A stretch of DNA of 64,000 nucleotides from Thalassospira australica (GCF_000763295.1 NZ_JRJE01000008.1:1-64000), one strand, 5' to 3'. Positions 1 to 8,974 are shown, counted from the stretch's first letter. Numbers and translations: made by a program. Notes: generated from the letters alone by a model not told the origin.

Positions 1-449
1 CCGGAAGCGGTCTTCTGCAAGTTACGGCAACTGTCAGTGATCCGATATCCGGCACTAGCAACAGCAGCCTTGCTGAGATCAACCTTGAGGTCCTCAATGT
101 TGCGGATACGCCAACGATTGATATCGATGTTCCGTCAATTGCACTCGAAGATAGTGCTACTCCCTTGACGATCACAGTCGGCGATTTGGCTTTGACAGAA
201 GAACTTTCGGTAACCATTGACGGCATTGATAATGGAGCCACATTGAATGCAGGTACATTGAACCCCGATGGCACCTACAGTCTTGAGCTTGCCGACCTTG
301 TCGGGTTGACGATAACACCTGAAACAGCGGATGATCTTCATCTTACAGTAACGGCATCCGTGAATGACAGCTCCACGGCGACAAATGCAGAAGCATCCGC
401 TACGGTTGACATTGATGTGGTATCCAACCCAATAGATCCATTGATCTAA
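1..449 (+). CDS. C-terminal end of a large repetitive surface protein (partial)
   Basis: The reading frame is open from base 3 of the window to the TAA at 447-449, so the 5' part lies outside. The visible ~148 residues are acidic, Thr/Ser/Asp-rich and Cys-free, and carry two or three beta-sandwich-like units with phrases such as TLNPDGTYSLELADL, as in cadherin-like, VCBS or bacterial Ig-like adhesin repeats. The role would be surface adhesion or biofilm. Oddly, the protein ends directly after a repeat (DIDVVSNPIDPLI), with no glycine-rich RTX nonapeptides and no obvious C-terminal type I secretion tail. Family membership is inferred from composition only. The two genes that follow are signalling genes on the same strand, 18 bp downstream. 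Confidence 0.6.
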   Translation, partial: GSGLLQVTATVSDPISGTSNSSLAEINLEVLNVADTPTIDIDVPSIALEDSATPLTITVGDLALTEELSVTIDGIDNGATLNAGTLNPDGTYSLELADLVGLTITPETADDLHLTVTASVNDSSTATNAEASATVDIDVVSNPIDPLI

Positions 450-467
450 TGAGGCCCGACAGGAGAA

Positions 468-1556
468 ATGAGCACTGTGGCACACACGACAAGCAGCAAG
501 AATGTGGCAGCTTCTCGCCCCATACGGCTTTTGATTTGCGATGATTCAGTCTTTATGCGCATGGCCGTCAGAACCGTGTGCGACGCACATCCTGATATCG
601 AAATCATTGGCGAAGCAGAAGATGGCGAAGACGCGATCAATGCGGTCAAGGAACTGTCTCCTGACATCGTGACCATGGATATCTCGATGCCAGGACTGGA
701 TGGTGTTGCCGCCACAACCGAAATTGCTCAAACACATGATGTGCCGATCATTATCCTGAGTTCTCTGACAGAACGCCGAAGTGCCCTTGCTGAACGTCTT
801 ATGGAGGTCGGCGCGGTTGATGTGATCTGGAAGTCAGCCTCGCTGATGGACATCGATATAGATGGAATTTCCAATACAATTCTGGAGAAGATTCTGTTTT
901 GGGGACGCCATCATCTTTCTACGGAACAAGACAATAGCATTTGGGCGAAACCGTCAGAAGCAGAGCTTCTGGCTTTTCAAGACCGTTTCAATGACAATAA
1001 TTCAGCCAATACTGTTCTCTTGATCAGCATGGGAGCCGGAAGCCAGGACAGTATCCCAACCTTGTTCGGACAACTTGATAGCGACTGCCCGCCAATTATT
1101 ATTCAGCCGAATGTTCCGCAATCATGCCTGGACGGGTTTGTACGCTATCTTAATAACAGAACATCTGTTCCAGTCCTCGTCGCACAGGACGGACAAAACC
1201 TTGAACGCGGACATATTTACTGCGCCTTCCCATCAGCGGGACTTGCCTTGGAGAGTCTTCAGGAGAACAGATTTTCATTCCGTGTATCCAAAGGTGTCCG
1301 CAGCCCGGAACTACAATTGTCATGGCTCCATCAAACACTTGTCGCAAGTGGAACAACTCCGGTCACCATTGTTTTGTCTGGTGCCTCGGTTGAAGCCTGT
1401 TCAAGCGTTCTGACAACGTTACGAAAAGGTGCGGTTATTGTTGAGACGCCTTCTGTCTGTCCCGAAGGGCAAGCAGCATCCGTTATTGCCAACAAATTTG
1501 CTCAAAGCATTGTATGTGCTCCCGGAACAATTTCCGAGTTAATGAGGGCGTTATGA
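468..1556 (+). CDS. CheB-like response regulator with degenerate methylesterase domain
   Basis: 362 aa. An N-terminal receiver (about 18-140) keeps the acidic pair D25/D26, phospho-acceptor D71 in TMDISMPG, switch Ser 98/99 and Lys122. A C-terminal domain (about 180-362) follows the CheB methylesterase fold, but the catalytic triad is gone: GASTGG reads GAGSQD (189-194, Ser to Gly), the QHM histidine is Pro214, and the GMGxDG aspartate reads GASVEA. It is therefore probably not a chemoreceptor methylesterase but a phosphorylation-controlled binding or output protein. The start has an AGGAGA ribosome site. The stop overlaps the next start (ATGA), so it is co-translated with the Hpt protein. 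The upstream neighbour is an adhesin end, not a che operon. Confidence 0.8.
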   Translation: MSTVAHTTSSKNVAASRPIRLLICDDSVFMRMAVRTVCDAHPDIEIIGEAEDGEDAINAVKELSPDIVTMDISMPGLDGVAATTEIAQTHDVPIIILSSLTERRSALAERLMEVGAVDVIWKSASLMDIDIDGISNTILEKILFWGRHHLSTEQDNSIWAKPSEAELLAFQDRFNDNNSANTVLLISMGAGSQDSIPTLFGQLDSDCPPIIIQPNVPQSCLDGFVRYLNNRTSVPVLVAQDGQNLERGHIYCAFPSAGLALESLQENRFSFRVSKGVRSPELQLSWLHQTLVASGTTPVTIVLSGASVEACSSVLTTLRKGAVIVETPSVCPEGQAASVIANKFAQSIVCAPGTISELMRAL

Positions 1557-1885
1557 ACCTGTTAAATGATGCCCAAAAGGCGGACCTGAAATCGAAACTG
1601 AAAAAACTGCAGGATGACTATGCCAGTAGTATTCCTGAAAAACTGACCGAAATATCCGACCATTGGGAACAATATCAATCCCAGAAGGATGAGGCATCAA
1701 TTGATCAATTAATCAATTGCGTCCACAAGCTTGCCGGAACAGCCAAGACATACGGCTTTGCCGAGCTTGGCATGCTGGCTGGCAATGCCGAAGATGAACT
1801 TATTTGTTTTCAGGAACAACCATTGTCAGATCGCAAAAATTTAGCCCCATCAGAATCAATCGAAAAATTGCTCAATTATCGATAG
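1553..1885 (+). CDS. Hpt (histidine phosphotransfer) domain protein
   Basis: 110 aa, helical and rich in Lys/Glu. The motif HKLAGTAKTYGF places the phospho-accepting histidine at residue 58, which is the Hpt signature. It should relay phosphate between a hybrid kinase and a receiver. The ATG at 1553 overlaps the TGA of the receiver/CheB-like gene (ATGA), so that receiver is its most likely partner; a longer reading from 1514 would lie inside the upstream gene and is not needed. No kinase is visible in the window. The C-terminal tail after about residue 90 has no feature I recognise. Confidence 0.8.
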   Translation: MNLLNDAQKADLKSKLKKLQDDYASSIPEKLTEISDHWEQYQSQKDEASIDQLINCVHKLAGTAKTYGFAELGMLAGNAEDELICFQEQPLSDRKNLAPSESIEKLLNYR

Positions 1886-1959
1886 GTACAAAGAATCTTA
1901 CATAAGATTTACGAACACCCCAAGGGCACGAATAACGCCATCCCCCAAACACCCACGGC

Positions 1960-4900
1960 TCAATGAAAATCGTGACTATCGATTTTCAGGTTTGGTACAT
2001 CATGTGCGTTTGAAGTCTGTGGTTGCCTTGAATTATCCGCCCCATTGGCCCAGCGAAGATTACGCGGATGCGTGTTATTGCTGCGCGCTATTTCAGCAGT
2101 TTCGGTCAGACCTTGTAGCATCCCTGTCAGATCAACCAGCTTGTCTGCAATGATGTGGGTGACACCATCTTCGCGCTGGAGCCTTCCGGATACGCCAAGA
2201 ACCGTGGCGGTCATCACCTCCCGGCGATATTTTTCCATCATCTTGTTCCAAACCACCAGATTGGCGATGCCCGTTTCATCTTCAAGTGTAATAAAAACCA
2301 CCCCTGATGAAGTTCCCGGACGTTGTCGAACAATTGCAAGACCAGCATGAGATACCGGATCTCCATCCCGCAAATTGGACAAGTCCGACGCTTTACATAT
2401 GCCTGCAGCGGTCAAGGCATCACGCAACATGCTCATCGGATGCCCTTTCAGCGACAACCGAAGGCTGGCGTAATCTTCGATAATTTCCTCGCCCGGTGCC
2501 ATGATCGGTAAATCGACCGGGGCCTCTGCACCGAATTCGGCGGAAACTCCCATATTATGGTTGAAGTTCTGTGCTGCCTCAAACAAGGGTAAAACCGCAG
2601 GTGCCTTACGTCCCTTGCCAAAACGCCGCACAGTCCAAAGGGCCTCGCGTCGTGACAAGCCAAGCGATCCGAAGGCATCCGCCTCGGCCAACTTTTCAAG
2701 AGCTGCGGGAGAAAGTCCCGTCTGACGCGCCATCAGATAGACATCCTGATACCCCCCCGACGGCTTATTGTTCATCACCGCCAAAGCATCAAGCACGCCA
2801 AACCCGCGGATCTGTCGAAACCCCAGACGCACAGAATGATAACCACCATGACGTCCCAATTCACGTTCCAGCCGATTATCCCAGAAACTGTGATTGATAT
2901 CGATTGCAAGCACCCGCACACCATGATTTTTGGCATCCGCGACAAGCTGTGACGGGGCATAAAATCCCATTGGCTGTGAATTCAAAAGCGCACATAAAAA
3001 CACATCTGGATGATGGCATTTCAACCAAGAAGACGCATAGGCCAAAATGGCAAAGCTTGCCGCATGACTTTCAGGAAACCCGTAATCGGCAAAGCCTTCG
3101 ATCTGTTTAAAACAACGTTCGGCGAAATCCATGTCATAGCCGTTTTTCAACATGCCGTTGATGAATTTGTCGCGGTGCTCGCCAATCGTTCCGGTGCGCT
3201 TGAACGTCGCCATGGCTCGTCGCAGATTATCTGCTTCCCCCCCGGAGTATCCCGCCGCAACGATAGCTATCTGCATGGCCTGTTCCTGGAATAATGGCAC
3301 ACCACAGGTACGTTTAAGAACGGCTTCAAGCTCTTTGGATGGGTAATCGACCTTTTCGCGCTTCATACGCCGTTGTAAAAACGGGTGGACCATTCCCCCC
3401 TGAATTGGCCCCGGGCGAACAATGGCAACCTGAATGGTCAGGTCATAAATGCTTTGCGGCTTAAGACGTGGCAGCATGCTCATTTGTGCCCGCGATTCCA
3501 CCTGAAAAGTGCCAATACTGTCAGCCTTTTCCAGCATCTGGTAGGTCGCCTTGTCTTCCTTGGGCAAGGAAGCAAGATCATGGTCGATATTCTTGTGGTC
3601 ACGTAACGCATCAAACGATTTGCGAATACAGGTCAGCATTCCCAATGCCAGAACATCAACTTTAAGGATACCCAGCGCATCAATATCATCCTTATCCCAT
3701 TCGATGGTGGTGCGGTCCGCCATCGCGGCATTGGCAATGGGCGACAACTCACATAACGGCCCACGCGTAATCACAAACCCACCGACATGCTGAGACAGAT
3801 GGCGGGGAAAACCGGTTAACTCTCCGGCAAGGTTCAGCACAGCTTTCAGGCGTGGTTCATCGGGATGAATGCCTGATTGGCGCATCATTTGATCATGTGC
3901 GCCCTTGCTACTTGATCCCCATATGGTTTTGGTCAGTTTGACAATCGTGTCTTCCGACAGGCCAAAGACCTTGCCGACATCTCGAATGGCACTGCGTGAA
4001 CGGTATGAAATCACGGTCGCCGTTAGTCCGGCGCGATCCCGGCCATAGCGTTCATAGATGTATTGAATGACTTCTTCGCGCCGCTCATGTTCGAAATCAA
4101 CGTCGATATCGGGCGGTTCATCGCGCGCATTGCTGATGAAGCGTGAAAATAAAAGTTCGACCTCGTTGGGGTCAACCGATGTGACATACAGACAAAAACA
4201 GACCGACGAATTAGCAGCCGACCCTCGCCCCTGACACAAAATATCCTTGGACCGGGCAAAGGCTACAATGTCATGAACGGTCAGAAAATAGGAAGCATAG
4301 CCAAGCTCATCGATCAGTTTCAGCTCCGCCTTTAACAGCTTCCTGACCTTATCGGGAATGCCATCCGGATATCGTCTTGCCGCCCCTTCCCAGGTCAGGC
4401 GGACAAGGCGCTCTTGTGTGTCTTCGCCTGATCCGTCGTTTTCATCCGGGTATTCGTACCTGAGTTCTGCAAGGGTAAATCTGCATTGATCGGCAATCTC
4501 GACTGTACGGGACAGCCAGTGGGGGTGATCGGGAAACAGGCGCGCCATTTCGCCCGGCGATTTAATATGGCGTTCCCCGTTGGGAAACAACCGGTATCCC
4601 GCATCCTCAATCGGGCAACGGTGTCGAATACACGTCAGCACATCTTGCAGGGGTTTGCGCGACCTAAGGTGCATATGCACGTCATTGGTGACGACAACCG
4701 GGATACCAAGATCGGCCTCAATCACCTCGGAAAATGCAAGGCGCTCGCGATCGAACCCGTCCATAAACCGACCAACAGCCAACCAGATTTTTCCATCAAA
4801 ATGGCTTTGAAGGTCCATCAATTCATTTCGAAAGTCCTCATCGGGAAACTGTGGCGGAACTGCAACAAACAGAAGCCCGTCGCTATGTGCGATGATGTCG

Positions 4901-5265
4901 GAAACATAAATCTCGCATGACCCTTTGGGGGCCCGACGTTTACCAAGGGTCAACAGTTGACAGAGCTGCCCATAAGCCAAGCGATCCGTTGGATAACAGA
5001 GCATTGACGGCCCATCCATCGGATCAAGACGACACCCGACAACGTACTTCAGACGATCGGCATAATTGCGATGTGCGGTATGACCGCGCACGATCCCCGC
5101 CAATGTATTGCAATCGGTTATGGCAATGGCATACACCCCCTTGGTTGCGGCCGTCAGCACCAGCTCTTCGGCATGGGATGCACCACGCAGGAAAGAAAAA
5201 TTACTGCTTACATGAAGCTCCGCATAGGGCGGGATTTCTTGTTTGGTGGTGATTTTCTTGGTCAT
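1960..5265 (-). CDS. dnaE2: Error-prone DNA polymerase DnaE2 (ImuC)
   Basis: 1101 aa, usual length for DnaE2. Alternative C-family replicative polymerase that carries out translesion, mutagenic synthesis after DNA damage with ImuB and ImuA. N-terminal PHP domain begins near YAELHVSSNFSFLRGAS (14-30). The palm has PDIDVDF at about 385-391, with the catalytic Asp pair. Thumb, fingers and helix-hairpin-helix follow, then an OB fold near the C-terminus (GVVFITLEDETGIANLVVW). I start at ATG 5265, four bases after the imuB stop, with GGGGTGATG as ribosome site; an in-frame ATG at 5358 lies inside imuB. Third gene of the SOS-controlled imuA-imuB-dnaE2 operon. Confidence 0.95.
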   Translation of the reverse strand: MTKKITTKQEIPPYAELHVSSNFSFLRGASHAEELVLTAATKGVYAIAITDCNTLAGIVRGHTAHRNYADRLKYVVGCRLDPMDGPSMLCYPTDRLAYGQLCQLLTLGKRRAPKGSCEIYVSDIIAHSDGLLFVAVPPQFPDEDFRNELMDLQSHFDGKIWLAVGRFMDGFDRERLAFSEVIEADLGIPVVVTNDVHMHLRSRKPLQDVLTCIRHRCPIEDAGYRLFPNGERHIKSPGEMARLFPDHPHWLSRTVEIADQCRFTLAELRYEYPDENDGSGEDTQERLVRLTWEGAARRYPDGIPDKVRKLLKAELKLIDELGYASYFLTVHDIVAFARSKDILCQGRGSAANSSVCFCLYVTSVDPNEVELLFSRFISNARDEPPDIDVDFEHERREEVIQYIYERYGRDRAGLTATVISYRSRSAIRDVGKVFGLSEDTIVKLTKTIWGSSSKGAHDQMMRQSGIHPDEPRLKAVLNLAGELTGFPRHLSQHVGGFVITRGPLCELSPIANAAMADRTTIEWDKDDIDALGILKVDVLALGMLTCIRKSFDALRDHKNIDHDLASLPKEDKATYQMLEKADSIGTFQVESRAQMSMLPRLKPQSIYDLTIQVAIVRPGPIQGGMVHPFLQRRMKREKVDYPSKELEAVLKRTCGVPLFQEQAMQIAIVAAGYSGGEADNLRRAMATFKRTGTIGEHRDKFINGMLKNGYDMDFAERCFKQIEGFADYGFPESHAASFAILAYASSWLKCHHPDVFLCALLNSQPMGFYAPSQLVADAKNHGVRVLAIDINHSFWDNRLERELGRHGGYHSVRLGFRQIRGFGVLDALAVMNNKPSGGYQDVYLMARQTGLSPAALEKLAEADAFGSLGLSRREALWTVRRFGKGRKAPAVLPLFEAAQNFNHNMGVSAEFGAEAPVDLPIMAPGEEIIEDYASLRLSLKGHPMSMLRDALTAAGICKASDLSNLRDGDPVSHAGLAIVRQRPGTSSGVVFITLEDETGIANLVVWNKMMEKYRREVMTATVLGVSGRLQREDGVTHIIADKLVDLTGMLQGLTETAEIARSNNTHPRNLRWANGADNSRQPQTSNAHDVPNLKIDSHDFH

Positions 5266-5269
5266 GACA

Positions 5270-6886
5270 TCACCCCGCAAACAATCCATGCACAGACCAG
5301 ATATCCTGCCCGGCATGGCCACTGCGAAACAGCCACAGCACTCGACCTTTCTGGTCACAGATACGGAAATAATCGCGCGTCATCTGTGAAATCGCGTAAT
5401 TATCCCGATCCAGATATTCCCACCATTCCGGGCATATCCGTTCCGGACCATCTGCCCACAACACATCAATCAACATCTTGCGCCAGCGGATCCGTGTTGG
5501 AGAACCGGTCGAATTGTATTCAACTACATCAACTGGCTCGGGCGGTTCAAGCAGCCTGACAGGCCGCTTTGGCAAGGGCACATCCTGCAATCTTTCCGGT
5601 TTGATCGAACCGGTGGGAGGTTGACGGATAACAGCTCTTTCGGGCAGGTGGCTGGCGTGATGGGCCGAATGATACAGGATATCGTTTGGCCCAAGATGGT
5701 GGTTGATGCGATCGATCAATTGGGCCAGGGCAAGTGCATCGCTGGTGTCGTCCTGCTGACGATCAAGACGCACTTGACGGAAGGCAACATGTTCAACCCA
5801 TGGGGCATAGACAATTATCTGCTCAATACCAAAACCGGTATCCACACCAGGCATTTTTTCCGCCAGCAGACGCAGGATATGGGTTTCGGACTGACAGGGG
5901 GTTCCGGTCGTCGTGGTGATGGTATGTGTATGTCCATCAACTTGGGTACAGCGAACGATCAAACGTCGCAGGCCCAGGCTCTCGTTACGAAGGTCCGAAC
6001 AAAGTCTCGCAATCAAGGTTTCAATCGCATGAGCCAAATTGGCAGCATCGCCCAGCGGCTCGCCAAAACCCTGTTTGATCAACCACGGATGATCGGGTAA
6101 TTCAAAATTAAGGTGCTCAGGCAGGCGTCCATAAAACTGATCAAGACGAAGCAAAACATCCGGGCCCAAACGGGTTGTGATATTTGCGCGGGGCAGCGGT
6201 GTAATATCGCCAAGCTGTTTCAGGCCCAAACGCGATAACAGGGCTATGATGTCACCCGACAAACGCAAGGATGAAACAGGAAATTCTGCCGCAATCGCAT
6301 GATCGGTTGGCAATGACAAAATGCGATCAGCTTCTTTTCCCGGATGACAACGTGCGCCACCCCAGGCAGCCCCTGCTGTATCGGCAATAGCAACACGCGC
6401 CGCGTACCCCCGGCGTTTCATATCCTGCAGGATTTGCGTAATGAACGGCCCCTCTCCGCCAAAAAGATGACTGCCACCGGTGATTTCAAGCCATAATCCG
6501 GCATCCCCGTTCAGGGTCGTATTATGCAAGTCCCGATCTCGGGCAACCCAAGGGCTATATCGATCCATTACCCGGATCATGCGCGCAAGGTGGCTATCAT
6601 AAAGGTCAGGTTGTTCGGGTATATTGTCTAGATCAGGTAGGATACTGCGGGCATCTGATAAACGCATGCCACCATGCACCCCCGCCTTTTGAGCGGCTGC
6701 ATTTAACGCACAAATAAACACACCTCTATTGTCAACACGTGTGATGACACGCGGAATCTCTGGGGGCGACATCATTCCGGTGGTCCGGCCAGCAGATTTG
6801 CGAGAGTGATCAGGTGTAGATAGACTGATTCTGTGACAATCGGTCTTCCAATGGGTCAACCACAGATAAAGAAAGCGTTGTCGCAT
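5270..6886 (-). CDS. imuB: ImuB, catalytically inactive Y-family polymerase homologue
   Basis: 538 aa. Adaptor of the ImuABC mutasome that links DnaE2 to the sliding clamp. The N-terminus RQRFLYLWLTHWKTD is the characteristic ImuB opening, where active Y-family polymerases carry a metal-binding Asp; the palm segment GLWLEITGGSHLFGGE is also typical and lacks the SxDE pair, so no polymerase activity is expected. Helix-hairpin-helix-like and little-finger regions follow. The start at 6886 lies inside imuA (77-bp overlap), and the conserved N-terminus supports it. It ends 4 bp before dnaE2. A clamp-binding motif was not located with confidence. Confidence 0.93.
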   Translation of the reverse strand: MRQRFLYLWLTHWKTDCHRISLSTPDHSRKSAGRTTGMMSPPEIPRVITRVDNRGVFICALNAAAQKAGVHGGMRLSDARSILPDLDNIPEQPDLYDSHLARMIRVMDRYSPWVARDRDLHNTTLNGDAGLWLEITGGSHLFGGEGPFITQILQDMKRRGYAARVAIADTAGAAWGGARCHPGKEADRILSLPTDHAIAAEFPVSSLRLSGDIIALLSRLGLKQLGDITPLPRANITTRLGPDVLLRLDQFYGRLPEHLNFELPDHPWLIKQGFGEPLGDAANLAHAIETLIARLCSDLRNESLGLRRLIVRCTQVDGHTHTITTTTGTPCQSETHILRLLAEKMPGVDTGFGIEQIIVYAPWVEHVAFRQVRLDRQQDDTSDALALAQLIDRINHHLGPNDILYHSAHHASHLPERAVIRQPPTGSIKPERLQDVPLPKRPVRLLEPPEPVDVVEYNSTGSPTRIRWRKMLIDVLWADGPERICPEWWEYLDRDNYAISQMTRDYFRICDQKGRVLWLFRSGHAGQDIWSVHGLFAG

Positions 6887-7592
6887 CGGCTTTTACTTTC
6901 CAGCTTCCCGGTCGAACCCCGCGTCCCCCGATCAGGCTGAGATAATGAATATTCCCTGTCATGTTCTGTTGCGTGCCAAGGGCCGGTTCAATCTTCCAGC
7001 GTGTCAATGCACTTGATGGCATCAGCCGTCCGGCATGAGGTAACGCCCGGCGAAGAACGATCATGCGCGTCCCCCCCGCCTCACAGGCCAGTTGCATCCT
7101 CCGTGCTGCCGTCAGGTCATAATCCGTGGTTTCCAGAATGACCGATGCAATTTGCCCGGATTTGGCTATTTCCTCTCCTGCCCAAAGTGCTGTGACCTGA
7201 TGGTCAACCGTCAACATCAAGGGCCTTGGCCTGGTGACGGGGGTTTCCGGCAAGGCCAAATGATAAAACCCGCCCTGGTCAATGGCACGCCTCTGTCTGA
7301 TCCAGAACACTGATCTGTGTACCGGTTTTCCGTCCGGTTTTCCGGAACCAATCTGGGCCAATTGCCATGCCAAAACCGATGCAGCCCCCATATCATGGCC
7401 ACAAATTACTTCATGCAATCCAATCGGGGCAAAGCCCCCAATGCTGATATTGCGCGACAGCGGTATGTCCCCAAACACATGTGCAATCACCCTGCTTTCT
7501 GTATCTACAGAACACGCAACACTTCCCTTCCATTGCTTTTCAGCCTGCGCCAAAGCGGCACGGGCATCATTAAGTCGTTGAGCCGGCATCAT
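6810..7592 (-). CDS. imuA: ImuA, RecA-like mutasome protein
   Basis: 260 aa (258-262 is common). First gene of the imuA-imuB-dnaE2 cassette; RecA/SulA-related protein needed for damage-induced mutagenesis. Recognisable parts are GLHEVICGHDMGAASVLAWQLA (about 57-79), a Walker-like strand region, and a C-terminal block GGRGVRPGSWKVKADATTLSLSV that matches the usual ImuA end. The start is ATGATG (7592/7589) behind GAGGG; the second ATG has better spacing. The gene end overlaps imuB by 77 bp. A perfect alphaproteobacterial LexA site lies 19 bp upstream. Confidence 0.9.
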   Translation of the reverse strand: MMPAQRLNDARAALAQAEKQWKGSVACSVDTESRVIAHVFGDIPLSRNISIGGFAPIGLHEVICGHDMGAASVLAWQLAQIGSGKPDGKPVHRSVFWIRQRRAIDQGGFYHLALPETPVTRPRPLMLTVDHQVTALWAGEEIAKSGQIASVILETTDYDLTAARRMQLACEAGGTRMIVLRRALPHAGRLMPSSALTRWKIEPALGTQQNMTGNIHYLSLIGGRGVRPGSWKVKADATTLSLSVVDPLEDRLSQNQSIYT

Positions 7593-7610
7593 CCCTCAAC
7601 AAGGCAACAT

Positions 7611-7625
7611 GTTCACTGTTTGTTC
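7611..7625 (-). promoter_or_regulatory. LexA (SOS) box of the imuA-imuB-dnaE2 operon
   Basis: The plus strand reads GTTCACTGTTTGTTC, an exact GTTC-N7-GTTC direct repeat, which is the established LexA operator of Alphaproteobacteria (GAAC-N7-GAAC on the transcribed minus strand). It sits 19 bp before the imuA start, as expected for SOS repression. No lexA gene is in the window. Confidence 0.9.
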
Positions 7626-7772
7626 TTATTTAGGGAGAGGAAATCTCAGAGTCAAATCAAATGCTCCGTCATATGCATAAGCTTTTATCAAATTTCGTTC
7701 GTTTCGAACCCGATCTGCCCAGCCATACAAACATCGAACCATCCAGACACAAAGAACACGAACATCCTGAAT

Positions 7773-7955
7773 TCAACACCCTCGTTTCAACGCATTAACG
7801 AATCCGGCTGATTTTTCACGAAGGTTCGAATTGGTTGCTTCCAGTGCGCGGACTTCACCTTGCAGGTTTGTGCCGATCATTCTGTATTGATCGGCCACTT
7901 CTTGGGCCGCGTGACTATTATCATATGCTGTGGATATTTTAACCACAGCCGCGGT
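7773..7955 (-). pseudogene. Decayed duplicate of a chemoreceptor C-terminus
   Basis: Bases 7801-7950 align without gaps to 33791-33940, the last ~50 codons of the intact methyl-accepting chemotaxis gene. I count about 13 mismatches in 150. The remnant still reads [16 protein letters not shown] and [21 protein letters not shown] in frame and stops after KRGC. Upstream of the match the frame runs into unrelated sequence overlapping the IclR gene end, with no signalling domain, HAMP or membrane part. It is a non-functional fragment left by duplication or rearrangement. Confidence 0.8.
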
Positions 7956-8013
7956 CAAGATTTTGCAAACAGCAAACCGGTAAATTTCATCCAGCCTATG
8001 TCTTCCCTGACAC

Positions 8014-8796
8014 TCAGCTTCTTGCACCAGCCCCAAGCCGACGGGAAATATCACCTGACATTTCAACCAAACGTTCACGGCACAATTCCGCCGATACGAC
8101 GGACGTTCCCGAGAGACGCTGAATAAACGGCACGGTCAACGCTGCCACGACCTTGCCGGAGAAATCAAAGATCGGGGCCGACAGGTTCAGCACCCCGCCA
8201 ATGGTAAGCGATTGAGACTCACAATATCCGGCTGCGCGCACTTTTGGCAGATCGGCAAGGAACAGTTGCCGCTTTTCATCCGAGACATCACCAGCCTCTT
8301 CAAGCAGGCTGGCAAGCGATTGTTGATCCATCCACGCCGCCAGCACCCGTCCCGATGCCGTTTCATAAATGTTGATCTGTGCCCCCAGCCGCACGGCCGT
8401 GATGTTGTTGTCCTGGCAATCAGCCTGCGCAATTACCAGAACCTTTCCCGAATGAATAATCGCAAGGTGCAATGACTGGTTTACCTCGTTGGCAAGGCGC
8501 TGCATTGCGTCCCCGGCGATAGAAGTCAGACGGCGTATCGGTGGATGCTTGTGGGCGATCTCGAACATCTTTGTTGTCAGATAGTAGCGGTCATCTTCAA
8601 CACGCTGCTCCACATAGCCACGCTGGCAAAGCACCATCAACATGCGGAAAATTTCCGACGTGTTCCGGCCCAATTGTTTCGCAATCTCTATTTGCGACAA
8701 ACCATCGGCTTCCGAGGCGAGAAGCTCAAGAATATCAAGCCCTTTTGACAATGCAGGCGCACGGTATTTTTCCTGATCTTCCTGATCGTCAGACAT
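8014..8796 (-). CDS. IclR-family transcriptional regulator
   Basis: 260 aa. N-terminal winged helix (about residues 12-75; LSQIEIAKQLGRNTSEIFRMLMVLCQRGYVE), then the IclR effector-binding domain (about 85-255) with the usual core GGVLNLSAPIFDFSGKVVAALTVP. Start chosen at ATG 8796 behind an AGAGAGAAG ribosome site; ATG 8910 and 8817 are upstream alternatives with poorer context. It is divergent from the solute-binding-like and CoA-transferase genes and near sugar cluster 1, so it probably controls some of these genes in response to a sugar-acid intermediate. The effector is unknown. Confidence 0.88.
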   Translation of the reverse strand: MSDDQEDQEKYRAPALSKGLDILELLASEADGLSQIEIAKQLGRNTSEIFRMLMVLCQRGYVEQRVEDDRYYLTTKMFEIAHKHPPIRRLTSIAGDAMQRLANEVNQSLHLAIIHSGKVLVIAQADCQDNNITAVRLGAQINIYETASGRVLAAWMDQQSLASLLEEAGDVSDEKRQLFLADLPKVRAAGYCESQSLTIGGVLNLSAPIFDFSGKVVAALTVPFIQRLSGTSVVSAELCRERLVEMSGDISRRLGAGARS

Positions 8797-8914
8797 CTTG
8801 TTGGTCTTCTCTCTCATAAGGTTCTTCAAGCAGTTTGCATCAACACGGGCAGTATATGCAGGGCACCTTAACCTGACAACTACACCCATTGTCTGGTACA
8901 GATATATCACATAT

Positions 8915-8936
8915 AAAATTATCTTTCATTTATAAA
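8915..8936. promoter_or_regulatory. Possible regulator site, AT-rich element shared with 21809-21830
   Basis: The IclR/solute-binding intergenic region holds AATTATCTTT (8917-8926) inside a 22-bp AT-rich stretch that resembles 21809-21830, in front of the ABC transporter operon of the same cluster (same 10-mer; about 17 of 22 positions agree). A common regulator, perhaps the IclR protein, could bind both. AT-rich promoters can match by chance. Confidence 0.3.
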
Positions 8937-8974
8937 TTATCACTATTAGAGTGAGGTCAGGAGGAAACATAACG

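Noticed and set aside
1894-1909. AATCTT/AAGATT hairpin as terminator between the Hpt gene and dnaE2
   Set aside because: Stem of 6 AT-rich pairs and no T-run; too weak to call.
7688-7709. GTTCGTTTCGAAC near 7700 as a second SOS box
   Set aside because: The half-sites are inverted with a 5-bp spacer, not GTTC-N7-GTTC direct repeats.
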